From Toxorhynchites rutilus septentrionalis (taxonomy: Eukaryota; Arthropoda; Insecta; Diptera; Culicidae), in the NCBI RefSeq assembly GCF_029784135.1, contig NC_073746.1, positions 231,062,024-231,126,023 on the forward strand: DNA of 64,000 bases, in the 5' to 3' direction. Below are positions 55,431-64,000 of this stretch, piece after piece. The position numbers were made by a program, and so were the translations under genes. The stretch's first letter is position 1; every line of letters starts with the position of its first letter. Below the pieces are notes generated by a model, which saw nothing but the letters and a program-made list of their open reading frames with translations, ran no database searches and was not told the origin of the DNA.

Positions 55431-55789
55431 CTCATCACACACTGCGCGAAGCGTTTAATTTATGACGCGGAAAGAAAAACACACGATACGAATAACGCGA
55501 AAAACGAACAGAAAAATCAAACGACGATTTCCAAGTTGGACTACCACTGGTGGGGTCCAATCTTAGATCGAAGCGCAGCGAAAGCAAAGTGAACTGGATT
55601 ACTCAACAGTCCGATGCCGAATGAAAGTTTTCCTCAGCGAGATCCACTGTTTATACTCTAGGCAAGTATTCCCCTTCATTTTTCTTCTTTTCCTTTGTTC
55701 ACGGAGACTTTAAATCCTACTATTTCCCCTCCGTTGGTCGTCGATAAGTTGCTCGTTATTGATAGCTCTGTTCGGGAAAGCACTCAAAT

Positions 55790-56025
55790 GGACAGAAATG
55801 TATGGGAAAATAGAAACACTTAAAGTTTTCATGAATTTTAACCATTTACTAACAAGGGGATTCTAATGTATAGCATATTAAACAAATCTCATGGAATTAC
55901 CGATTCGTAGTATGTAAATCGCCAAAATCCGTTCGCGGCAAAAATAGTTATTAACGTTAACTTTATTTCATAAAACGTGACCTGTTTTCTGATTTGACAC
56001 CCTTAATGAAAGACGTAGTTCTACG
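55790..56025 (-). repeat. Dispersed repeat shared with 20.1-20.3 kb
   Basis: Inverted relative of 20100-20290 (GTTATTAACGTTAACTTTAT, TTCATAAAACGTGACCTGTT). It ends with the family G-type right terminus GAAAGACGTAGTTCTACGTC at 56007-56026, into which mariner D sequence follows directly. Confidence 0.5.
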
Positions 56026-56029
56026 TCAA

Positions 56030-56375
56030 AATGGAAATTACGCCGTCGCCACGGCGAAATTAGTCGAATTGCACTGCGAACCGTTACCCCATCCACCATA
56101 TTCCCCAGATTTGGCCCCGTGCGACTTTTTTTTGTTTCACATCTTGGAAAATCACTTGCCGGACAGAAATTCGATTCGAATGAGGAGGTCATCGCCGTCA
56201 CGGAGGCCTACTTTGCCGACCTCGAGAAAACGTATTTTTCAGATGGATTATAGAAGTTGGAGCATCGCTGGGTCAAGTGTATCGTGCTAAAAAGAGACTA
56301 TGTTAAGAAATAAATCGCTACTTTTGCAAAATTTTTGTTTTTTTTTTGTAGGCTAAATACTTATCGGCCTCGTAC
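56030..56375 (+). pseudogene. Mariner D transposase, C-terminal fragment
   Basis: Reads NYAVATAKLVELHCEPLPHP, PYSPDLAPCDFFLFHILENH (third catalytic Asp in CDFFLF), then after frameshifts EVIAVTEAYFADLEKTYFSD, a stop, and KLEHRWVKCIVLKRDYV. It ends in a possible 3' terminal repeat AGGCTAAATACTTATCGGCC. The subfamily differs from A, B and C. The 5' part is missing and the sequence is joined directly to another repeat, so the left boundary is a truncation. Confidence 0.75.
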
Positions 56376-56962
56376 CACGTAGGTATATCTCGACTGTACT
56401 CTTCAAGACTGAAGCATAACTACGTATGAAGACCAAACGTGTCTACCTATACATTCCGTATGTGTCCAACCATCAAGCATTTTCCAAAAGGGCCTTCCTC
56501 AAGGCTAGAGATGAATTAATTTGTCATAGTAATTACAACCATGTATGAAAGAATTGCCCTTAAATTCCTCCAGAAATATAAGTCCATTAAAAGGAGAATA
56601 ATCGCTAGTAAAGTCTCTCCCAAATTTTCGTCGAGATCGTGTTATGTGCGGCAAGAATGTTTATCCAATTACGCTATCGATAACTTCAAAGGTCCATTTA
56701 AACCCGGGATATATTCAAAGGGTATCGCGATGCATCGAAATTCACTTAAACTCTTACTATAGCTCTTACGATGATAACTTCAACTACTTAAAAATATTGA
56801 CATAGTATTCATAGTATGAAAAATTGTGTTCCTACAGAATAATAAGGCATTCATGTAAGTTATGAATTACAGAATTCTACAAATCGTATTGTATTTGTTA
56901 AAAGTTTGTAATTTTTTTCAATGAACCGTGATACAAAATCATGACACTTATTTATTCATGAC
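56376..56962. other. Unassigned intron DNA
   Basis: No gene or repeat recognised. Confidence 0.35.
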
Positions 56963-58010
56963 TAGCTGACCCGGCAAACTTCGTCCAGCCCAAAATTTGT
57001 TTTTTGTTATCAATACCTTCAAACATTCACGTTTTCTTACTAAGCGCAAGTTCATAAGTCCAATCGCAGAACTGTTCATTGATTGATCTTCTAATCGACC
57101 CCGTTTTACTAAAAAAAACCTAGTACTTCTACCAAAACTCATTATAATTATAATGAGGGCGCGAGTGTCTAACCACCATAGAAACATTTATTGCACCCTA
57201 AAAGTTCCAGATGCCTAATTTGGTTTCATTTGCTTGATTGAATCTCGAGTAATGTAGAAATTTGTGTTTCATTTGTATGGTAGCCCCCCTTAGAAAGAGG
57301 GTGGAGTGTCTAACCACCATAGAAACATTTATTGCACCCTAAAACCTCCAAATGCCTAATTTGGTTTCATTTGCTTGAATCATTCTCGAGTAATGCAGAA
57401 ATTTGTGTTTCATTTGTATGGCAACCCCCCTTAGAAAGAGGGTGGAGTGTCTTACCACCATAGAAACATTTATTGCTTCCTAAAACCTCCACATGCCAAA
57501 TTTCGTTCGATTTGCATGATTAGTTCTCGAGTAATGCAGAAATTTGTGTTTCATTTGTATGGCAGCTCCCCCTTGAAGAGGGGGGTGGAGTGTCTAACCA
57601 CCATAGAAACATTTCTTGCACCCTAAAACCTCCACATGCCACATTTCGTTCCATTTGCGTGATTAATTCTCGAGTAATGTAGAAATTTGTGTTTCATTTG
57701 TATGGCAGCCCCTCCTTAGAAAGGGGGGTGGAGTGTCTTACCACCATAGAAACATTTATTGTACCCTAAAACCTCCACATGCCAAATTTCGTTTTATTTG
57801 CGTGATTAATTCTCGAGTAATGCAGAAATTTGTGTTTCATTTGCATGGCAGTCCCCCCTTAGAGAGGGGGAAGGGTTCTCAAGCTATCACGAAAACCTTC
57901 CCCGGCCCCAAAAACCCCTACATACCAATTTTCATGTCGATCGGTACAGTAGTGTCCGAGTCCATAAGAATGAGACAGACAGACGGACAGAAATTCACTT
58001 GAAAAAAATA
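56963..58010 (+). mobile_element. Family R element with 142-bp tandem repeats
   Basis: Head CTAGCTGACCCGGCAAACTT as at 46764. Tail TCATGTCGATCGGTACAGTA, GTGTCCGAGTCC then GACAGACAGACGGACAGAAA. Between them five 141-143-bp units: CCACCATAGAAACATTT begins at 57173, 57314, 57455, 57598 and 57741. Each ends in TTTCATTTGTATGGCA and a C-rich/G-rich hairpin (CCCCCCTTAGAAAGAGGG). Non-coding and widespread in insects; class not assigned. Confidence 0.8.
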
Positions 58011-60403
58011 TATATAAATTTTTGACACATTTTGTCAGCAGCATTTTTGTAAGAAATTTCTCTCATTATTGGGTTTAGTAGATTTCAGTAGTATTTCATT
58101 GTTATTCTATTATAATCTTGAACCAAACGACAATAATGAACAAAGGTTATGATTATTATATTATGAACACATTCTTATGTAACTCCGTCAATATGAAATT
58201 TCATCGTTAACTTTTGATCCGTCCGGTTTTAAAATCATGTTCTGAATGTACTCTTTATTCCGGACCTGTGTTTGTGAAACACAATTATTTGTTTTTAATT
58301 TGACATTTTAGCCAACAGCTAGATACAATGCTTGCTCTAATATTGCTTGGATTCGAAGTTTGCTTGTAAACCATTCAGTGCATCTTTTTCAGTATTCCAA
58401 TGGGCGAAGGGAAACGATAAACACTTTCTGTGAGCGATAAACTATTCAGGTATATTCGGTCAATTCGTCTCGATCGATATTGATATTGATAGAGTGGGAA
58501 CCAGTTGCGAATCGAGAACACTAAACATCAACATACGGTTCGAATCTCTTCCTCAGAAAGATTCATTCATGCAAACGAGCGTAATATATTTCCGGTTAGA
58601 TTATTCCATTCCTATTTTGGATTCATTGATGAGACATTCGTTGAGTGATTTTTGAAAATAAACTTTAACTGATTTCCCAACAACTAATTTCTCGTTCCGA
58701 TTTCGTTATTTGCTTTCCACTTCCAGCTTAGCTACAGTCTTTCATTGCTACCCCGAATCCCATAATCCCGACTAATGTATAACCTTCAGCTGAAACCACT
58801 GTTTGACATTCGCGCGAATTTCAGAACTTTCGTAATAATGCCAAACTTTGCCTACAGTAATTTCCCAGTTTGTTGTTGCCGTTATTTTATTTCTCTTTTC
58901 CTGATCGGTACACATTATCCGCTTCCATCTCAGTGCAACTAGCACAAGGCACGAAGTCGAAAAAGTTCGGCTCAAGTGGAGGACCAAATTATGCATAAAT
59001 TGATACTGAAGCCGGGATGAAGTCATACAGTCGGTTTCTCCTATCCACACAGAAAAGTTTTTTTTTGCACCATCCTGACCATGGTATCCCAGGGATACGG
59101 TAGAATCGGCGAGGCCCGAGAGAGGTTTGGTAGTTTGGTATACGTTGAAAAATCTGTATCCGTTTCCCGCCGTAAACCTGGAATATGCAAGCAAGACACG
59201 GATATACGACGACGAGTGCTCTCAGTTATCCGTCGTTACGACCGATGTCGGATTGCAGAATGAGAAACATCAATTGGAAATATGTAAATGATGGTGTTGA
59301 TGGGGATAAAAACAAATGCAAGATATCTTTATTTTATCTAAATATTGGTGACAGTAGTAAAATAAATCGACACTCAAGGCCATTCTGTCGAAGCGAACCA
59401 TTAATATGAAAAAAGCAACTTGGATATAACACAAATACAGCACGATTTTTTTTATTATGGCAGTATTGACTGTTTTGGTTCGTATAATGATCTTAGATGA
59501 TTCATTTCAAACAAAAATTGTTGCTCACTTTGCATAGTACCGGAACGGGGACAGTAGGAAAAGGTTAAAAAAATCCGATTGTATCGTTCGAAACGTGGGT
59601 TTTCCTGAATGCAGATACAGCTTCTTAAATTCACAAAATTCCTTTCTCAATGTTTTTTTACGGGGATGATAAAAAAACTAAAAGCTTAACATTTTTGCAA
59701 TGCGTATGTGCGGATTCGGTGGGGGCATAGACGGACAGATAATCTGTAATGAAACTTTTTATTTTTTTGTCCTTGAATAATTAGTTCTGTCAATTACGAT
59801 ATTAATTCGTTTCAAATGTTTATCAATGTTATCTCCAGTTCTCCTACTGCGGGACTCGATATAAAAAATGACGGGCTATACGACTACAAAAATGTTTAGA
59901 ACGTGCACTAGCTCTTCAGTGTATTTTCATTTGCTTCATTTCCAACTAAGAATTAACATGAATGATTTCCAACTTTTGTGACAGTCAGCCGTTACATTGA
60001 AATATAATCATGTATTTCCAAAGAGGATGAAATATAGACATTCCACAACAACGGATGACCGTGAGCTTATTTGAGCATTTCACAAAAACTTTTAATTGAC
60101 AAAACCAGCTAATCGATGGAGGATAAAGTTTCTCCCAGCTTGTTCAAAAATGTTTCGTATCTGACATGACCCTTCTCAAAGTAAATTTCATCGTCCGGGA
60201 ACCCACAACGCCATTCCCGCTCAGGTGGCAATAAAACCATCTCCCATTGTGCAGAATAAGCTTTCATTCCGAAAACAATTCAAATTAAACGTTCGAAACA
60301 AAATAAAATTTTCCAAAGTACGCTCATTGCTTTTTATTTCGTTATAATAATTCTCCTCTGATTATTCCACTCTTTCACCTGCCACATTTTTCTGTCATTC
60401 CAG
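58011..60403. other. End of intron 2, unassigned
   Basis: A 140-codon minus-strand frame at 58772-59194 has no recognised domain and no supporting splice context. No repeats matched elsewhere in the window. A pyrimidine-rich tract precedes the exon 3 acceptor. Confidence 0.35.
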
Positions 60404-60503
60404 CAAACCGAAAAGTTCGTGCCGTCCTTTGAGACAGTTTCCTTCGCCGTCAAAAGTATTTCGCAACAATTTAATTGGACAGAGGCAATTTTGCTTGCAG
60501 CAG
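60404..60503 (+). CDS. Exon 3 of the same gene
   Basis: Flanked by TTCTGTCATTCCAG and CAG/GTAAGT. In phase 0 it reads QTEKFVPSFETVSFAVKSIS then QQFNWTEAILLAAG, ending in phase 1. The FNWT-hydrophobic pattern resembles the segment of receptor guanylate cyclase ligand-binding domains where a helix is followed by NWT and a beta strand, which is why an ANF-receptor-like domain is suggested. Matching phase, orientation, splice signals and character link it to exon 2 across 21.6 kb. A missing short exon between them cannot be excluded. The transmembrane and cytoplasmic parts must lie in later exons, none of which was recognised before the window ends. Confidence 0.65.
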
Positions 60504-61899
60504 GTAAGTTCACATTTCCGTTCACTTTTTTGACCCACCTCTCCCGGTTGTGTCAATGTAAGAAACAAAAAAATCGTCGGATTATTTCCCTCGTGCATCC
60601 GAAGCATTTTTTCGCAAGAGCAGAGCCATTTCATTCCATCAGGTAATTCGATGCGAGTTAGTGCGTCTTCTCCCTGGCTTTAACTTTTCCGGACATACGA
60701 CGACAGAATTTCAGAGGTGATTTTAGAATTACAAATTTCCGTCCCTTGGCAGAAATTCGACTAGGAAACGAATTACGTTGGCACACTCCGGGAAGTGTTT
60801 GGCAGGAAAATCGCATTAGAATTATGTGGAGGAATTTTCGCCTCTCGAAGGTTTTACGCTGCCAACTCTGTACCACTAGGGAGGGTGGTTTACATTAACA
60901 ACCATTGTTGAAGTGTGCTTCCTGCATATGAATTATATTAAATTGAAAAATGAAAAGAAATCGGAAAAGTATAGTAAAATATTGCAGGTAATACCTATAA
61001 GAATTGGATTTCTATATCGAGAAGTCGTGTTCGTTTAGAGTGTAATAAACTTTAACATAATTGTTTTTTTTTCGCTTACTTCTTGTTATAAGTAATAATG
61101 ATTATTCCTTCTTTCATTTTAAATTAAAAAAATACTTTCTGGTGTATTGTATTGGTTTCTTAAAGATCCTTTCTAAAATTGAAGAACATCGTCAAACTCA
61201 AATATTATCTCATCGAAATTTTGTTCTGGATCCTCTTCAATTTCGTTGGTACGTTAAGTATGCGAGCATCACTTGAAAACTTCCCCATGAAGTTCCCTTG
61301 TCTTCATCATTATCCTCCTGAAGGATACGCTTCGATTTCTGGCAAGTGGTTCGAATATAAGTATAGCGCAAATTACATCTCAAAAGCTTCGAGGCTTGTG
61401 CGAAGACTACGCTGGGGGTGAGTAAGAAGATACTGTGAAAAACAATGGGAAGCATTCAGCTAGCTTTTCTTGCGCTTTGAAGACAAATTTAGCCATCGAT
61501 GGTGGGGAGACAGTAATGTTGCTGCTTCTGATGCTATCAAAAGCTTTTTCGATGATGTCGCATTAAAAGGAAACTCAACAGCCTTTTGATGAATGGAAAT
61601 GATACTGTTTTGCTGAAACCGATGGAATTCAAAGAAATATTGCTTGCCAAACAGTGAAGTGTTGGTTCTGATCGTCGATTACAACGCTATCACACGAGGC
61701 GAGAGATACTGTATATTCTGTGCCTTCCCACGTGGGAAGTGGCAAATTTGCTCATGAAAGTGCTGTTCGCTTTGTTTATGTATCGTTCAGTCAACATTAA
61801 ATATAAAAGTTAAATACAAGCGATGAGTTTTGTCATATCATTCCCAGGAACTGCTTGCTTTTGCTTTTGATGAATTTTACAAAATTCCGGATCCATAGA
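60504..61899. other. Intron 3 or downstream, unassigned
   Basis: Follows the exon 3 donor. A phase-1 fourth exon was looked for and not recognised. Moderately complex sequence at 61440-61760 has no clear frame. Confidence 0.35.
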
Positions 61900-62101
61900 C
61901 GTTCAGTCCAGTTACACAATTCATTTTCTATTACAATTTTGGACTCGATTATATACAGTTTGAAGAAGAAAAATGTATATTTCAAATATGACTTATTTAC
62001 AGAAAACACCTCCAGGAACTGTTTATAACGATATTGCAGAGAAATAAAGAAACATAGAAGTTGGGTGTCAACGAACAAATTGTAGAGTGGTATGAGAAAT
62101 A

Positions 62102-63387
62102 TTGGGTTGGGGAAAAAGAAATGTCGTATATTGTCAATATATGGCAACACTTAAACATATCTTGTGTTGTACTTATCACATCGGGTCATACTATACGGCT
62201 ATTTAAAGATCTGTGCAATCTGTGCTACAAGTGTCGTTTTGACAGTGTTGTGATTGTCCTTTTCAGTCTCAAGTTATAGCGCGTCAAAGATGGAGTCCAC
62301 CACACAAGAAATTCGCCATATTTTACGTTTTACTACCTGCAAGGTGCAGTGTAACGAAGGCGGCCGAAAAAAATCGTGTAGTTTATGGACCCGATACTGT
62401 AACGATTGGCACAGCACAGAGTTGGTTTGATCGATTTCGTTCTGGTGTAGTGGCTGTCGAAGATACACCTACCAGTAGACCAATCGTCGTGGAAATCGAT
62501 AAAATCGTTGAAATCATCCAAGTAGACCAGCATGTGAGCACTTGCTCGATTGGCCAGGAACTGGGTATAGACCATAAAACCATTTGGAACCATTTGCAGA
62601 AGATTGGGTTCATGAAAAAGCTGGATGTATGGGTGCCACACGAGTTGGCGCAAAAGAAATCTTTTAGACCGAATCAACGCCTGCGATGCACTGATGAAAC
62701 GGATCGAACTCGACCCATTTTCGAAGAAGATGGTGTCTTGTTATGAAAAGTAGATCACGTACGATAACCTAAAGCGAAAAAAGTCGTGGTCGAAGCGCGG
62801 TGAGCCGGCCCAAACCATCGCCAAGCCCGCATTGACGGCCAGGAAGGTTTTGTTGTGTGTTTGGTGGGATTGGAAGGGAATCATCCACTATGAGCTGCTC
62901 AACTATGGCCAGACCCTCAACTCGGTTCTCTACTGTGAGCATCTTGACCGTTTGAAGTAGGCGATTGACCAGAAGCGGCCAGAAATGATCATAGGAATGG
63001 TGTTGATTTCCACCAGGACAACGCTCGGCCTCACACATCTTTGATGACTCTCCAGATGCTACGGGAGTTCGGATGGGATGTCCTATTGCACCTACCGTTT
63101 AGTCCGAACCTGGCTCCAAGTGATTATCATCTCTTCCGATCCATGCAAAACGCTCTTGGTGATATTAAGTTGGTCTCAAAAGAGGCATGCGAAAACTGGC
63201 TGTCTGAGTTTTTTGCAAATAAGGAAGGGGGGTTTTATAAAGGGGGGATGATGAAGTTGCCTTCTAAATAGCAAGAAGTTTGCGAACAAAACGGCGCATA
63301 TTTGACTTAAATTTGATAATTTTAAGTATGTTAAATAAAGCGTCAAATTTCGATCAGAAATACGACATTTCTTTTTCCCCAACCCTA
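62102..63387 (+). mobile_element. Mariner element B2
   Basis: Termini TTGGGTTGGGGAAAAAGAAA and, inverted, TAGGGTTGGGGAAAAAGAAA, with TA at 62100-62101 and 63388-63389. 1286 bp, second copy of the B family in this window (8955-10252) in opposite orientation. Gene inside is broken. Confidence 0.92.
62290..63310 (+). pseudogene. Mariner B2 transposase, frameshifted
   Basis: The ATG at 62290 reads MESTTQEIRHILRF, then small deletions shift the frame. The second HTH is open at 62450-62746 (MAVEDTPTSRPIVVEIDKIV, CSIGQELGIDHKTIWNHLQK, MKKLDVWVPHELAQKKS). Here the B1 stop is a normal tryptophan, which confirms the B1 nonsense change. After more indels FHQDNARPHTS is seen near 63010, and PFSPNLAPSDYHLF (third Asp) with NWLSEFFANKEGGFYKGGMM at 63041-63271 ending in a premature TAG. 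The Tyr-Ser-Pro-Asp part of the usual PPYSPDLAP is changed to FSPN. Not functional. Confidence 0.88.
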
Positions 63388-63449
63388 TATAATTTTGTTG
63401 ATAAAAACAATCAAGTCTATTATGAATTTTTGGATTAAAATTAATAATA

Positions 63450-64000
63450 ACATGCCCTCAGAAATGTTGTCCTAAAAGGATTTTTCGATATTTGATTTCG
63501 TTGGAAACCCAACACCCAAAACCCAAAAGTATGAGGTCACCTCAAGGGACATGGTAATGCTGAACGAATTTTCAAACGTTTTTTTTATCGAAACCATGTT
63601 TTTCCCCCTGATGGTATCGATCTCGCAGGATATACTCGAAATTTATTATCCGCATGTAAAAATGAGTTATCATAGCCGTTGTTTTGATATCAAATTTTTA
63701 TCGATTTTTTAACACATTGCGGACCGCTCACGAGATTTCTCGTGTGTCACGTTCCGTCTGTTACGGATGGATTACGAAATAACCCGTGTTTTCTACACTT
63801 GAAGGTTAAATACTTGGTTTTCCAAGAATCTAACAAGGCCTACCAATGGCTCGCCTTCGTCTCATCCACATTAAAGGAAACGATCTCATTCGTGGAAGAA
63901 TTCGTGGAACAAATGAAGCGTTCAAATTAGCCCCAAAACGTGCGGTTTTTAATGTGTTATGAGCTTCTAAACGGCGATTTTTCATGAAAAATAACTCCGC
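63450..64000 (+). repeat. Dispersed repeat, interrupted by a MITE
   Basis: Matches 32970-33245 on both sides of the insert (TGCCCTCAGAAATGTTGTCC; TTATGAGCTTCTAAACGGCG). It runs off the window end. Confidence 0.6.
63713..63949. mobile_element. TTAA-type MITE, third copy, inside repeat
   Basis: The left edge is TTTTAACACATTGCGGACCG and the right edge CGGTTTTTAATGTGTTATGA: CACATT/AATGTG inverted ends with TTAA at the left and a TTAT relic at the right. The interruption of the repeat shared with 32970-33245 marks the boundaries. A 62-codon frame inside is not considered real. Confidence 0.55.

Larger units (their letters stand above)
61900..63460 (+). mobile_element. Pogo-like family P element split by mariner B2
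   Basis: 61940-62100 (TTGGACTCGATTATATACAG, TTCAAATATGACTTATTT, TTGGGTGTCAACGAACAAAT) and 63388-63460 (GATAAAAACAATC, ATTAAAATTAATAATAACA) together match 31040-31370 as one continuous block, with mariner B2 exactly between. The outer ends are lost on the right. Confidence 0.72.

Noticed and set aside
55086..55592. 168-codon plus-strand frame
   Set aside because: Antisense shadow of a LINE ORF1 fragment that has recognisable motifs on the minus strand.
57170..57885. CRISPR-like array
   Set aside because: Units are 141-143 bp and contiguous with no unique spacers, in a eukaryotic repeat; it is a minisatellite.
58772..59194. 140-codon minus-strand gene
   Set aside because: No recognisable domain, signal or splice partner; length is compatible with chance in this region.

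Overview
The window looks like AT-rich, repeat-dominated nuclear DNA from a mosquito, most likely a culicine and probably Aedes. The evidence is a tRNA-derived SINE that matches my memory of Feilai (four copies), an IS630-Tc1-mariner transposon with a DD37E triad (a group described from mosquitoes), several mariner copies, an I-type LINE, and many MITE and foldback elements. There are no operons or bacterial signals. Species and family names come from pattern memory, not a database search.

Host coding content is small. One credible spliced gene runs on the plus strand: exon 1 at 37323-37677 (signal peptide), exon 2 at 38588-38754 and exon 3 at 60404-60503. Splice phases fit (1 then 0), donors are GTAAGT-like, and the open frame is 207 codons. 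The gene continues beyond exon 3, but no further exon was found. Intron 2 is about 21.6 kb and is packed with transposons. The product is secreted or membrane-bound; a ligand-binding ectodomain of receptor guanylate cyclase type is only a tentative reading. A broken histone H3 copy lies at 18.1-18.5 kb (minus strand) and still carries a histone 3' stem-loop.

Layout: 0-2.5 kb unassigned; 2.57-3.74 mariner A1; 4.2-5.0 two SINEs; 7.0-7.7 pogo-like MITE and a foldback MITE; 8.3-8.9 part of a foldback element with tandem-repeat arms; 8.95-10.25 mariner B1; 10.8-11.1 long hairpin; 11.9-12.9 and 15.9-17.1 G-rich-TIR elements, the second with a psq-type HTH remnant; 13.0-13.3 SINE; 15.25-15.8 hAT-like MITE; 17.1-18.1 duplicated repeat, then the H3 pseudogene; about 20.3-27.5 I-type LINE split near its start by an intact DD37E transposon; 28-30 foldback MITE halves; 31.0-31.8 pogo-like element; 32.4-32.9 SINE; 33.7-34.6 mariner A2; 35.3-35.6 SINE with clear target duplication; 37.3-60.5 host gene. 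Inside intron 2 are a complete-looking foldback element (39.16-40.57), piggyBac-like TTAA MITEs, a second LINE fragment, a four-level transposon nest (46.5-50.6), SINEs, two deleted mariners, a LINE ORF1 fragment and a 142-bp tandem repeat element. At 61.9-63.5 mariner B2 sits inside a pogo-like repeat.

The elements give a relative history by insertion order, shared termini and decay. The only transposase gene that looks intact is the DD37E one. The points most worth a second look are the foldback family built from 17-bp repeats, the shared duplicated-motif termini of the psq-HTH elements, the mariner whose terminal repeat was replaced by a perfect hairpin, and the H3 relic.
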